Source of the DNA: Symbiodinium microadriaticum
Taxonomy: Eukaryota > Sar > Dinophyceae > Suessiales > Symbiodiniaceae
DNA: 64,000 bases
Reading direction: 5' to 3'
NCBI GenBank assembly: GCA_001939145.1
Contig: LSRX01001561.1
Location: forward strand, 53,755 to 117,754
Shown here: piece by piece, positions 1-12,786 of the stretch
How positions within the stretch are numbered: the first letter of the stretch is position 1
Layout of the letters: each line of letters begins with the position of its first letter
The notes under the pieces: generated by a model
The model's database searches: none
Seen by the model: only the letters and a program-made list of their open reading frames with translations
Told to the model about the DNA's origin: nothing
Position numbers and translations under genes: made by a program

Positions 1-3000
1 AATCATTCACACCTGTGATCTCCTCGCATGCTGCCAGACGAGCATGATGCACGGCATCTCTGTCGATTTTGACAAAGCTAGCGGCAAGCGTGTGACCAGC
101 TGCGAGCGTTTAGGATCGGTGGACCGATGATGCCTCGCTTGGTGATTGCAAGTCAGGTGTACAGGCTTGACTTTGGACAGAACGAGGCTACGAGGGTGGA
201 AGTCTGCAGAGAAAGTGGCACAGTTGATGCCACGCCACTATCTGACTTTCTTGGCACTGGTGGTCGCAATCAATCGGGCCCTGTGCAGTGTCCGCCGGAT
301 GTCCTTCGAAGTATCTCTGCGGGCTACTCCGGCTACTTCTTCGTCCATCCCCATGCCAGGCCATGCTGTTGGGATGACCGCTTATCTGCTCCCGCTTTTT
401 GAGCTGTGATCAGGTTCTGCCACGCCGCCCTCAAGCAAAGCAAGGAAGGTTTAGCACAGGACTTCTCCAATCCACACTGAAGTAAAGGCTGCCCCCAGAT
501 TCAGATCCCACCATATCAAGAGCTCCTTCAAACCTTCACAGCATCTATTGGCACAACTCGGGCTGGCTCCTCCGCGGCTGCGCTGCGTCCTAAGATGGCC
601 GAGCGAGCCGAAAACGAAGGCCACGAGGCCTGACGTGACATTGACATTGATATCGCTCTAAGCTTAGACTCAGTGGTCTCGTCGTTCGGAGGGAATAAAA
701 AGGAGAAAGTTGACGGAATGCTTGACATGTGCTGGTGGCAGTCGATGTTTGCAACGAAGGCGAGCTTGCTCGTTTGCATGCTGACCTTGTATGGGACATG
801 TAGTCTGGCTGTCGGATTTGCTGGCCAGTGCCTCGAAACGAGAAAACAGGCCCGAAAGGCCAGGACCATGCTGAACTGGAGGCTTTGACTCGCCGCCTCC
901 AAGACGTACAGTAGCTGTCTCCGCTGCGCAAGCGGAAACTCCTCTTCCCGACTGAGCTAAGAAGCGAACGAAAAGATTGAGCTTCTCTCTGTAGGCCGAT
1001 CCTCCAACGCCTGAAGAGGCCCGGTGGCCTGAGGGCAGGTCGAGTGCGATTTCCGTGTCTTCCATTGTCCTCCATCCCGGCCCATCCTGGATAACCGCCG
1101 AGTGATGCTGCAGTGTTGCTGGAGTTGTGCCAACATAAACTTCGATTTGTGTGTCTGCGCGCATTTGCAAACGTTCTAATGATGCAGCTGCGGCAAGGAG
1201 GTGGAGCAAGTCGATGTTGTTGTTCGTGGGGTGCATGGAGAACAGGCGCCCCTCCCGCAATGTCACATCTTGCAGAGGTGTGACCTGTTCCTCGCACTGT
1301 ATGGCGAGTTTTGGGAGAACATGCGAGCCCAGAGCCGTGACAGGTGGCCCTGCTGCAGCTCCCAGCTGCGAAGGCGACCATCATGGATGCCAAGGACAGG
1401 ACCGGAGCTTGGCAGAAGACTTTGGGACTGCGATGCTGTCAGCGAACCTAAGCAATGACAACCGGGCACATGCAAGGGAGTACCAATAGACATCTCGACA
1501 CACGAGAAACCTACTAAGACGACGCCTGCCATGCACATCCAGAGTTGTTTGTCACTTCTGCTTGTGCCAGATTGCTCTGAGCTCTCTGCTGCTGGTGCCT
1601 CTCTATACGTGGCTCGATCTTTATGAGTTTATGCGAGTGCTGCTTTTCCGGCGTGTCGATTTTGGTTGCAGAGTTTTGCCGAGGCAGCAGCTGTTGCTAT
1701 CATGCAGCGAAGATGTGCCGGGAGACCACGAAGAGCTTGCCTTTCTGAAAGGCCATGCGTAAGGCAAAACACAGAAGCTGATTCGGGCAGTTGAGCATGC
1801 ACTGCTTGGCAGCAGGAGGGCACCACCAGAGAGGGAGAGAGAGAAAGAGTCCAACCTCTTTTTCCGAATGCAGTTTGCCATGGGAAAGCTCTTCTCCATC
1901 CCGTCTTTTCTCCTCCGACTTCGAGTGGCCCTTTCGCTGACTTAGTTTGGTTGAACTCTTCAAGTGTGTCGGGCAGACAGCACACTTGCCCGCCTCAGCA
2001 TGGGTCGGAAGCCCGAGCGTCCGCCTGGAGATGGCGCTTGCACACCATCCGCATGCGTGGTATGTATTGCACTTGCGTCGTCTTGCAGCAGGTGCATACG
2101 CGCATGCATGTAGGCCTTCCGCGTGATTCTGGTAACGGAGAGGCCTAACCTACTTAGCCCCCGACACTGCTCAGTGCGCATCATGCAAGATCTCCGAGCC
2201 TTTCTCCAGGCAACGTGCGTCGCTGCAGTCGCCGCAGGCAGAAGGAGGCAGTGGCCCCACAAGCGGATGGCATGGATGCACAATGATGCACATCAGGCTT
2301 TCCGCGCCGGGGGCCGGGCCACCCCGGGTGTTTGGAACTGTGGCCCTTCTCCGCCTTATCCGCCACGCCATCACCAACGTCTGTCGGAGTTTTTGCGGAG
2401 TTACGCGCAAATACGTGGGGTTCAGACGCTTCCCACCTCTCATGGCGCGCGCAGTCGGGCCCGGTCAAGAAGTCAAGCCTGTCTACGGCGGCTGATACGT
2501 GGTCGCCTTTCTCCGATGGTCTTTCTCCCGTGCTCTGTCCCTGGGCTGCGGTACGGTGTTGCAGCTCGCGACCTATAGGGTCACTCCGTGGCTCGGCCGG
2601 GTAGTCGGTCATCTCCGCTGGGGGCTTTTTGCCAGACCGTCATTCACGTCCGCGATATCTTCGCCGAGGTCATGGTGATAGTGGACTTTTGCCTGACTAC
2701 CCGCATCCAGTTCGCCTTGAGCTGAAACGTTCTGGGCAGGACCCGTCTGTCAACAGGATCATCCCGAACTCTCTGTGCCGGACGGGCGCAGACTATGTGC
2801 CCGGGCGTGAATGCGCTACGGCGAAAAACGGCATGCGATGTTATACGATTCTGGAATCTACAAGTTTGTCACAAATTTCACACAAGATCAGCTATGCGTT
2901 TGTTGGAAAGCTTTCTTTTGGCCCCGACTCGGATTTCTGCGGCAGGCGCTGACTCGCCCTTCTTGGAGCTCTGCTATGTCCGCCTGTCGTTTGACGAGGC

Positions 3001-4844
3001 GGAGTCGGCCAAGTTACTCGTCCATGCCGCGGGCTTAAAAAGGTCTTCTGCGCGGCCCTGCAACCCTGACGGGCCGAGAAGATTTCTGGAAATATGGCTG
3101 AGAAACACAAGTCGTTGTCAGACGTTGTCAGTTTCAGTGATGTGCGGCAATATGACATATTGTCACAATGGCCATTGGTTCCCCATGTTAAACGGGTCTG
3201 AGGCGTGGCGAGGTGAAGCATCGGAGGTCGAGAGCCTTTGGCTCGCTTGCCTGCCATGCCACTAGTTCCGGATGCACCAGGACCAGAAGTCCTGAGCTGT
3301 TCCCTGAAATGGCAGGCAGTGCCTGATCGCACGGGCGTGTCCAGATCATCGAAGTGAGGAGGAGTCGTATCCACAAACAGAAAAGAGAGAAGAATAGAGG
3401 AGAACATCTCATGCAGACGCCGTGCGCGATCTCGGCAGGATGGCCGGACGGCTTTGCTCTCTGCGGCTCTCCAGGGCCACCTCGAGGCGCTGACAAGGCG
3501 AAGTGCTCTGTGCTGGGCCGTGCTGGTGTGCCGAGGTGGCAAAGCAGCTGTGCCGGGCTGGCCGGGATCTCTCTGATTCGCCTTCTCAGACGGAGACCAT
3601 CACAGCCAAGGCGCCGTCGTTGATCCAGAAGAAACCGATGGCGCTTCGCCGATGCTTCTTCGCCAGCAACAACAGCGGCTTGTTGATAGGAGCAAGCAGT
3701 GAAAGCTTTGTCTTTAGTGCATCATGTCGATCGACGGTGGAGCGCAGATGCGAAGAGCCGCTGCACCCACTTCCTCCTCTTGTCCGTCACCACCCCTTGT
3801 GTCTTGTGTATTCTCCGCTGCCTGAGGCTTGCAGCTGCAATGCAGGGCAGACTGGAGGTGCTTGTGCTCTCCACTTGCCCCCAGAGCTCTTGATGCGAAA
3901 TCCAGTCACGGGCTGCAATCCATTCTGCTAATTTCTCGGCCCCTCTTGCCGATATTTACCGTCGTCGACCGTTGATTTGTGCATGTGTGTTCCCGGCGGG
4001 TGATCTGAATGGCCGTAGGTGAACGTGCACCCACATGTTTTGCCAATGCAAGATGCAGGCAGAAATGATCACAAGCGAGTGAGTACATTATTGACACACA
4101 TACGTGTGTATGTATGTATGTATGTATGTATGTACGTACGTACGTACGTATGTATGTATGTATACACATAAACGTACTCTATGTGTGTGTGTATATATCT
4201 ATATAACTATATGTCATAGATGTGCAGAGAGACGCAGGCATTCAGACATTGACATTACTGCTTTCCGTTCTTCTCGAGTACATGCATTCTCCGCATATTG
4301 CTAGCCGGATTAGGGCTGCTATGACGAGTCCACCCGTTCATGATGGTTGTCTCTTCGAACTGGCAGGGAATACTCGACGTTCAAGCTACTAGAGGTGTCG
4401 GCCACCTTTGCATCCTCGCGGAAGTGCTCCAACTCAGCATGCAACACCTGCACAGAGACAGCCCAGTGGTCGAACACGACATGAGGTGTTCGTCGTTGGC
4501 TACTTTCTAGGGAAGGTTGACATGCTTGGGCAGAAAACAAGACGGTCACTCAGGGGAAGTCGCCAACCTTCTTGCGTGTGTGTGCTAGTTGCCATTTCCT
4601 CGTGGGAAGAAGGATGCCCGTGTCTCCGTGGAACAGGAATATCTCCAACTAGAACGTACCGGATGTGTTTGTTTGTTTTGGAAATACAAGTGCCTTGCTG
4701 GAGCAGCTGCATGCTCAGATGGTGAAGTTCCTGGCTGACGCCAAGGCCAGATGGAGAGACACCAGCTAGCAAGGTGTGAATGACCGTAGCTTTATGTGGC
4801 CGTGAACGCTTCTCAAGTTTAAGCCCAAGCTGCCAATGCTGCAG
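1..4844. other. Unannotated stretch, no supportable gene
   Basis: Both strands contain open stretches up to 267 codons on the minus strand near 590-1393. None shows a domain, a family motif or a convincing splice structure. Part of 2290-2600 is locally very GC-rich, so long open frames are expected by chance. The only clear structure is the short TATG/TACG microsatellite near 4104-4165. Unrecognised exons of intron-rich genes could still be present. Confidence 0.5.
4104..4165. repeat. (TATG)n / (TACG)n microsatellite
   Basis: An interrupted tetranucleotide tract, TATG units passing into TACG and back to TATG, followed by TG- and TA-rich sequence to about 4215. The hydrophobic/tyrosine-rich frames through it are repeat translations, not genes. 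Confidence 0.9.
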
Positions 4845-4907
4845 GCCGCTCTCGATCGCCCGACAGCAAACGGCACTACGCCGTTGCACGTTGCATCCCT
4901 GTTCGCT
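4845..4907 (+). CDS. Ankyrin-repeat-like exon fragment
   Basis: After an AG at 4843-4844 a frame reads AALDRPTANGTTPLHVASLF. The NGTTPLHVAS core is the first helix of an ankyrin repeat. No second helix (EVVxxLL) follows in frame before the signal is lost. It resembles the ankyrin exons found at 15.5-22.5 kb and may be one exon of a split gene or a relic. It lies about 330 bases upstream of the MFS transporter. Ankyrin repeats mediate protein-protein contact and give no specific function here. The 3' limit is approximate. Confidence 0.45.
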
Positions 4908-5233
4908 TGGCACGATTGGACTTGCTTATTGTCTTCTGTGCGCTCAGTGCTTTGTCTGCTCTGCACCTTTCGCATCTCCGGCGCAAGTCACCACTGAAAC
5001 GATTGATCGCATGCTTAAATTGGCCTCTTCTGTGACAAATCACGCAGTGTTGCTGGTGGAAGGCAGGGCCACTTGGATGTGGCAACCTAAGCTGCGTATC
5101 GCGATGCTTGCAAGTCAAACAGGCGCTCGAAGCTAGGCTTGCATGCCCGCTTTGGATCACTCGCAAAGAAGCTGCCCCTTGTAGCTTTTTTTGACAAGCG
5201 TCTCACAGCACCTCCAATCTGGCTGTTGCCGGC

Positions 5234-6792
5234 ATGGGAACCGCTGGAGACCTTCTAGATCTGGTTCGGCTGTACTGGCCACTGTTGCTGGGCAACTCGT
5301 TGGAGTGGTACGAGTTTGCCGTGTATGGATACTTGGCTGCAGTCGATGTACCAAGTGCAATGCTGAACATGTTTCTCAGGCTTCCGAAAGCTGTAGTTGA
5401 CTTTGGTTTGGTTTAGTTGAGATGTTTATTCGATCTGCGGTCGGCCTACGAGGCTACATGGAGACTTATATGGAACAGAACTTCTTCGAAGGATCAGCTA
5501 TTGCTACCTGGGCCGGCTTCACCGCCACATTTCTGGCACGTCCTGTAGGTGGGCTGTTCTTGGGGACGATTGGAGATTTATTCGGGCGGAGAATCGCCGT
5601 CATCATGTCAGTTATTGGCATGCTTATTGGAACAGCTGGACAGGGCCTGCTTCCATGCCCACGCAATCATCGAGATAGTCCTTGGGTGTCGATGGCAGGG
5701 GTTGTAGCTTTGTTTTGTCTCAGGCTGCTTCAAGGCCTTTGCACCGGTGGCGAAATCAGCTCAGTTTCAACCTATGTTGTCGAAGTTGGTTCCCACCGCT
5801 CATTGGGCCGGTGCACAGCCTTGCTATCTGTGACCGTAAACCTGGGCTTCATGCTTGCCAGGGTTGTTATCTGGACACTTCAAAGCCATTTGGGTGACAG
5901 TGCCATGCTCCAATGGGGCTGGCGAGTGCCTTTTTTGCTGGCTTTGCTGCCAGGTTCTGTTGCAGTTGCCGGGCGGATGTGTTTGCGAGAGTCGGGTGAA
6001 TTTGTTCGCGAGCACAAGGAGACTGACAGTGAGGACGACAGCATTCCTGGACATTCCCCTTGGCAACACATGCAGCTTGCGCTGCAATCACATTTTCCAG
6101 CCATTTTGGTCGGCATTTTCGGAGTTTGCAACATTGCAGTCTTGCAGTACGGTGGTTTGATCTGGACAAATTCGTTCTTGAAAAAACATGGGTCACCGAC
6201 CAATACAGTTATGACTGCCGGTGTTTGTTCTAGACTGATACAGATGAGCCTTGCGATTTTTGTTGGCTGGCTTGCAGATGTCCATGGTCTGGGGTTGGTG
6301 ACTCTGGCAGGTGCTTGGACTCTCATGTCGGCGGGCCTTCCCATGTTCGTCGCGTTAGAGTCTGACCCTGCCAACCCGGTAAATGTTTGCATCACCTACG
6401 GCATCATGTACGCGTTGATGGCTTCGTTGTGTGGCAGCGTCGTCTTCATGTATGTTGCAGAGCTCTTTCCCACTTCGGTACGGAATCTGGGTGTGGGCAT
6501 CAGCTTTAATGTTGGCTTCTGCTTCTTCGGAGGCTTCGCTCCAGTACTTGCTGAGGCATCCTTAGACTGGACTCCGCATGGGCCTGGCTTGCTCTTGTCT
6601 GCTGCAGGCGCTGTGACATTTCTGAGTGTGCTGGCCAGTGTGAAATTACAAGAGGCAGGCAAAGTGCAGCTGGCACATGTCAGACCTGTGCCGTACCTGG
6701 GAACCTGGTCCCATGGTTCTCAAAATGTTGAGGAGAGTTTGGAGTCCTTGACGGGCGCTCATGCCCGAATGGTTGCTGCTGTCGAATCATAG
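5234..6792 (+). CDS. MFS transporter, proline/betaine (ProP)-like, two exons
   Basis: A membrane transporter of the metabolite:H+ symporter branch of the major facilitator superfamily, expected to have 12 transmembrane helices. Exon 1 starts with ATG at 5234 and encodes GNSLEWYEFAVYGYLA, the hallmark of helix 1 in ProP/ShiA-type proteins. An intron of about 100 bases follows. Exon 2 runs from about 5453 to the stop at 6792. It contains RPVGGLFLGTIGDLFGRR (helix 2 and motif A, G-D-x-x-G-R-R) and RLLQGLCTGGE, the ProP-like helix 4 signature. Later helices are clear up to VLASVKLQE. The tail of about 50 residues after that is hydrophilic. The exact splice pair is unresolved: the acceptor is probably the AG at 5451-5452 and the donor lies within 5339-5348. 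Total length is near 480 residues, normal for the family. The substrate (proline, betaine, organic acid or similar) cannot be told from sequence. Confidence 0.85.
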
Positions 6793-8565
6793 CAACGGAA
6801 TCCGACTCCAAGTAGAGAGGTCCTTGATGTCTCGTTAATTCTTGCTCTCACTTCTTGGGGGCACCTAGTATAGTTGAAAGGATTCTGTTCCGCGAAGATG
6901 CAGCCAGTGGCAGCAGGTCGGAGTAGACTTGCTGGGCAGCGACTGCTCAGTCCAAGTCGTTGATGCAGTTGGCGCAGTGAAGTAAAACCTGCGAATTTCT
7001 GCAAAGCAGTGGTTGGGACTTTGACGTCTTCGAAAGCAATGACAGAGAATCGCCAAAAGTGAGAGCTCCGGTCCCGGCCCAGCTGAGGTCGTAACGTATC
7101 TCTGCCAGTCCGGAGCGGTCTGCGACAGGCGGGTTGGGCCGCTAAGCTATGCTACCCTTGAGATTAGTGCTTACCCAGTTCGTACGAGTTGCGCTGCAAC
7201 TTTTTGGTGGGAGATGCACTCCAGACGTTTAGTTCAGTTTCCCTCGTTCTCTAGGTGTTTAGGCTCGCTGGATGGAGGCTAGTGTACCCTATGTGGCTTG
7301 GCCGTTTCATATTTGGGGCTCTGAGCGCTGGTATCCGTGGGTGAGAGATCGCCTCGTGGTCCGTCAATCCAACCCCGCAAGCCAGCACATTTCCAGTCAC
7401 AGCGACCAAACTTGCGAGCTATTGCCGTGGCCGCTACGTTTGCTTATCCTATAGATTTCCCAGCTTTAATTAAAGGAGCTCACGTGACCAATGTCACATC
7501 GTTGGGGCTCCATCATTTCTGAGCCAGAAAGCAAACGAATCTGGCTCCCATCCCTGGAATGTACACCCGACGTTTCTTAGCCAATCATGTCTTAATCGGT
7601 CATTGCACAGATGAAGCGGCTGTGCAACACAAGGCGTCATGGGATCTCCAGAGATGCTCGAGCTTGGTCCTGCGCCCACGGGGTCACAATAAAACCAGTG
7701 AAACGAAGCACCAAGCACCGTGTCGGATGCACTGGAGTGCATCACTCATAACATCCCGCCCCCACATCAAAACACACGGGTATCAGATCGAGTGCTGTGA
7801 TCATGTTTGATTGTCGAATCGCATGGTTGATCCTCCCGGGAAACGAAACAGCCTTGAACCGAAACGCACGGACAGACTGCACATGTAGGTGCATTCACTT
7901 GGAGAGGGCATAATGCTCATGCTGACTTCCGGCATCTTGCGACAGCATGACAGCAAGTCTGATGCTGGAATTATGAACAGAGCAGAGTGCTTTTCGAAAG
8001 GGTAGCATGCTACCGCCAAGCCTGAAGCTGCTTGGTCACTCCAATGTTGGCTCTGGAGTTTGTGGGGAATATTTAGTTCGCGCGCAGCAAGTCATACATC
8101 CACAGGATGACATTATTGAGGCATTGTGTGTCTTGTTGGATGTGCAGATGTGTGATGTATATTGCCTGCGGTGAACAGAACGACTCCGGGTGGAGCCACG
8201 CCTCTCTACGTGTTCGGCACTTAGCTGCGGCTTTCAATCACGCACACTGGATGGGGGAGGGTACGCACACGCTTGCTTTCAGCACGGGTCTACTTTTGAA
8301 GGTCTGTTTGGCAAGCGAGTGCCAGTATGGATTCGAGCATGCACGCTATGGATATTGTTCCTTTCAGCCTTTTCCAGGTTCCATTTCAACTGATTCCCGT
8401 CTACATTTCTGCACACCTGGAGCTTCATGAAACTGCAAAGATGCACCTGCAAGGTCATGTTACAACGGTCATCTTCCAATCGCACAGTACCTTTGCTCGC
8501 AACGATCGGATGTGTGCAAAAGGACCCCCGGCAGTGACGACATGTGTATTGGACATGTGTGCAAG
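6793..8565. other. Intergenic or intronic stretch, nothing recognised
   Basis: Downstream of the transporter stop. Short frames of 60-125 codons occur on both strands, but none shows a domain, signal peptide or membrane pattern that can be defended. No long repeat is visible. Confidence 0.5.
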
Positions 8566-8681
8566 AGAGGACGCCCACCGGTGCGACCTTGCTGCATGCA
8601 GCAGCTCAAGAGGGGCAGCTCGAGGCCGGAGTTGCGGAGCCTGCGGGCGTTGTGCAAGCGACACCTGCCATTCCTCAGGTG
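8566..8681 (+). CDS. Ankyrin-repeat-like exon fragment
   Basis: The frame reads TGATLLHAAAQEGQLE, an ankyrin helix 1-turn-helix 2 start, then AGVAEPAGVVQATPAIPQ before a possible GT donor at 8682. The acceptor is uncertain. It is followed by a (GT)n run at about 8705-8726. With the 4845-4907 fragment it brackets the MFS gene. It may be an exon of a large ankyrin gene or a decayed copy. Confidence 0.45.
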
Positions 8682-9239
8682 AAGGCAGCCGCCGGTGTAT
8701 CTAGGTAGGTGTGTGTGTGTGTGTGTCTGAACTTCCGAAGCACATGGGAAAAGAGGGTCACTCCCACATTGGTTTTAACAACGCAGGGGGACACAGCATG
8801 TCACTGGGACTGTGTAACGAAGCTACCAGTGACATGGGAAGAGAGGACTGATCATCCTCTTGTACTTGCAAGGCAGCCCCTTGAGGTGCCGGTATTAGAA
8901 AGCAAGGACAGCCCACTGTGGTGTCCAGATTAGTTTTGCAGTAGCCGTCGCCTGTCTGCCAGATATCGGGCTGATTCTTGGGGCTGATGGCTTGACGCTC
9001 CCAGGCACCTATTCGGAGCTAATAGAGGCAACGGCATGTGCGGATGGCGGCATGTGCATTTGACATGAGGGCATGTGCAGTAGCAGCGCGTCTTGTGCAA
9101 GAGCACGTGTGCAGAATTACAGTTTAACGCTTCTTTGCTCAGGGAATGCAAGGGCTTGCGAGTCTGACATTTCGCACTGTGTCTTTTGCTTTTCTCCCCA
9201 AGAAGACCAGCCGTGGTCCAACCGCCTTTTACACTGCTC

Positions 9240-11957
9240 GCTTGTTTGACTGCTCCAGCTGACATATACCCTCTATGGCCCTATGGGTACCAGATTGCTC
9301 CGCGCACGCAGCCCATGACGACCTACGTACAAGGCGGCCATACAGTGCCACAAATGCAGCCAGCAACTCCGCTGCAGTCTCAGCATCCTGACACGCAGCC
9401 AGACCCGAACAGCAGCTTGCTGCCACCACCCCAGGTAGCGAAGGACAAACGGACAGTCCGAAGACCACCCCAGACCCTCGTCACACCCTATGCTGAGATC
9501 AGACAACAAGAAAGGGTCAGGCCACATGCGGTTGATATTGTTGAGCGCAACAAGCTGGTGCAGACACTCATTGACATTGCGGACAACACAAGCATAAAGA
9601 TCAATGACATGTCTGACCTCGCAAAACCTTCCGGGACACGGGAGGCATGCCTGGAGCTCCGTGCTACTGTTGTGGACATATCAGACAGAGTACACACCAT
9701 CTTGTATGTGCATGTATGTGCCGTGGAAGGGTGGGGAACGTATCCCGTTTGGATATTCAACATCCACACCACCCGGACCTACACGGAACTATGTCTGTTG
9801 CATTCTGTTGCCATGGCACAGACATGAAATCCACAACCGGCGGATCTGGTCCGACCTATAAGCACCCAGCATACATTTTCAACAGGTAATGCTGAAATCC
9901 CAGCGACAGTTATCTATGGATCCACACCCGGCGAACTCAATGAAACCACACTTCATATTGTGGCAGACAAAGCCACACGCCGGAGCAAGGGGCAACAGGG
10001 CGTGCTGATCTTCGGAGTGATTAAGTCTCTCTTTCAGCTCTCATCATGGGCCACAAAGGCATTGTACGCACCCAAGACAGACGGGGATGGCACGCCGGGC
10101 ACTTTTCTATTACAGGGATTGGACTGGTGGCATAAGATTCATTCGACTTCAATTGTGTTACACCAAGTTATTGACATCATGATCATTCAGGGACTGCATC
10201 TGCCACACAATCCGCTACCTGGCAGGTACGTCTCGACCCCGCAGCAATCACTTTCTAGGCCGACAACACACTTTCGACATGCAGTGGCCGACTTTACACT
10301 GTTCACATCATGTTGCTTGCGGATGTTGTATGATTTCATTCCACATGTTGCTGAGATAGTACCGCATGAGATTTCGGCCCTGGGTTTGTGTTTACCAATC
10401 ACTACGTAGACCCAGCAACAACACAAAGGACAGAAGTGAAGAAGCAAGGTCAGCCACCACACAACAGGTGGAAAATGACACCACCCAGAGGCATGATGGG
10501 CACGGCCATCAACAGCATCCGCCAACATTCGACACCACCACCACCACCACCACCACCACCACCACCACCGCCGCAGAAATCAACTTCACACTACGCTGCT
10601 ACCTCGTCCACTGGTACACAACCGCACCTCCACCGTCTCCACCCATCCTTCACCCAACCACAACCAACACCTCCACAACTTGGTGCACAAGCAACGTTTA
10701 CTCCACCATCAAGTCACCCCATACAAGCATCGCCAGCACCGCACAAAACACGGCCCAACTCAACATCCACGAGAAACAGCTCCACAAATCCCACATGACT
10801 TTGTCCAGGCTGCAGACTTATGGGACAATCGCCAAATCTTTGGCCTCACTCTACCAGGTCACTCCATACAGTATCCAAAACAAAACAGCAGGAATGCCTA
10901 TAGCCACATCGCCACTCTCGGCTTTCTTGCGCAACGGATGGTCTTCATACTGGCTCCGTTATGCTGCACATGGCAATGACCCACACGCCACATGCAGCAA
11001 CTACACGATTGAGGCGGTATTCGTCACCGACCTGCTGGCCAACAAGCGTATTGATCTAGATCAGGTTGCAGCAGCGTGCTGCTCGGAGCAACAGCTCAAC
11101 CTGGCCAAAAGAAACCTGCTATGACACAGCTCGTCGAAGAACTTGTTAGCTACATGCAGGAACTACAAGACAATCACAAAGGTGCATCAACTCCACCGCA
11201 ATCCGCACAGCCAAAAGGCAAACCAACTACAACGAACCACGCAGAAAGTGAGGGGGCGGCAGACAACAAAGACCCCTCATCGGAGTCCAGCCAACCACAT
11301 GGATCTACTGACGTCCACGCAGCTCACCGCATCAGTGATTTAGAAGCCCTGTTGGCTAAATGCACAAGACACTATCCAATGCAACAACTCAAAGACAAGC
11401 AGGCCGAAACAACCAGCCGCAAACCCGACCCACCTGCCATTCAACCGGCTCCCATTGGCGCCCCACCACCTTCCCCTCCGACAACACCCCGAGGGGCAGC
11501 AAGCGCCCACCTTCATCCAACCCCCAGTCCACTCGTAGCGCGTCTACCCAAGCCTTCAACCTGGATTCACCCATGCGACCCAACTCCCTTACCGGCCTAC
11601 TTTTCCCGGGCAAAACTGTGCTTCAGGCTCTGCCAACAATGCAGCAGCCAAAGATACAGTCTCCAGCAACCGACACGACCCAGTCGTTGGTTCCAGCAAA
11701 ACTTTTCTGGAGTTTATTTACACCGAACGAGGAATCATGCGATGGTTCGGAGGCCTAAAAGGGATTTCAGACAAGCAACGACGACAATGCGAGCAATTCC
11801 GCGACGCCACAGCAAAAGCCTTCCCAATACTGGCTACAGAACAGGAAGCAGTGTACATGCAGCAGTACTTGCTCAAGGCATTCCTTACAAAACCATTGAG
11901 AAATTCAGCAACCCCGCCTGGATCAAATTGGCCGCCATCTCTCAGATGACTGAGTGA
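9240..11957 (+). pseudogene. Upstream (structural/unknown) ORF region of the retroelement
   Basis: Frame segments suggest one original long ORF with several frameshifts. The first segment (9240-9710) is Q/P-rich and then helical, with a HAVDIVERNKLVQTLIDIAD-like stretch. The second (about 9900-10400) contains QGVLIFGVIKSLFQL. The third is polyproline with PQPTP-rich sequence. The fourth, 11076-11540, starts MTQLVEELVSYMQELQDN, a likely coiled coil, then becomes polar and P/S/T-rich. The last (11737-11950) includes KQRRQCEQFRDATAKAFPIL and QQYLLKAFLTKPL. No zinc knuckle or protease motif was seen. A Gag-like role is only a guess from position. The coding strand's A/C bias matches the rest of the element. 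Confidence 0.4.
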
Positions 11958-12241
11958 TCACCGGAGTGAGCCACAGGATCAAAGCTCACGTGACTTCCGG
12001 ACCAATGCAGCGCGATTCTCCGTGTTGTTTCACCATATGCAGAACAACTGTCATACGACATTTTTCAAGTAGCGGTAGCGCTATTTGGCCATTTTGCTCT
12101 AAGCTTTCCACTACCACACCAAAGCACAGGCCGGCCAGTACACCAACCTGCGCCGAATTTTCCAGCATTCCAGCATTGTACTGCACACATACACCTTGGC
12201 TCAGTTCAGAACGCCATGCCATTTTACACCAGAGTCATCCT

Positions 12242-12530
12242 GATCCCAAGATTCCAGAAACTGTCTACATTGGCAGCAGCCACACCACAGTGACCAAACG
12301 GTAAAGCACGCGCAATCGCAAGTACAAGCAACTGACACAACACAAAGTTGTGCAAGCCGAGCTTTCCTTGCGATGGTGGCGCAAACACCGATGCTACCAC
12401 GACTACATTCCCGACATTATCCACGCCGACACCACCACGTCACAATTGAAAGCCACAGAAAACGCCTACATACAACATCATCAGTCAAAACTCAACTACC
12501 GCTTCATCTGCCATCACATGAAGGGGACTT
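12242..12530 (+). pseudogene. GIY-YIG endonuclease domain of the retroelement, broken by one stop
   Basis: GIY-YIG domains nick DNA and in Penelope-like elements serve target-primed reverse transcription. The frame reads DPKIPETVYIGSSHTTVTKR, where VYIGSS is the YIG strand, then an in-frame TAA at 12302-12304. It continues in the same frame with NRKYKQL, ELSLRWW, an acidic stretch, and ending KLNYRFICHHMK. The final N of the NYRF stretch is at the position of the conserved C-terminal Asn of the family. The partner GIY strand is probably FYTRVI just upstream (about 12218-12236) in a different frame, implying a small indel. The nuclease is therefore non-functional in this copy. The assignment rests on motif pattern and resemblance to dinoflagellate elements; a profile search would settle it. 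Confidence 0.55.
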
Positions 12531-12786
12531 TCTCCGGCTTCAACAAAGCTGCCAACAACAAACGCAGTGACTCCAGCACACTTTGGGCCAAACTCAGACG
12601 AGGCCACTTACCCGCTACAGCCAGGGATTCAATAGAACATCCCCATTCCGAACGCGCAAACGAGCTCGGCAAACAGTGTCCCAACTATGATCTAACAACC
12701 ACATCCGCTTCGACACCACAAAACAGCTTCGACGAACGGAAACACCGGTCAGCACTGTTTACACCTTACAAAAGCTTTCCAAAAAT

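Noticed and set aside
590-1393. Minus-strand open frames of 198 and 267 codons
   Set aside because: They overlap each other in different frames in GC-rich DNA, show no domain or motif, and run against all recognised genes.
10530-10575. Polyproline as a signal of a host proline-rich protein
   Set aside because: It is a CCA run inside the A/C-rich retroelement and is flanked by other frames of the same element.
12080-12110. Sequence resembling the dinoflagellate spliced leader
   Set aside because: Only a loose match (GGCCATTTTGCTCTAAG) within the retroelement. No convincing relic leader was found anywhere in the window, including upstream of PDK.
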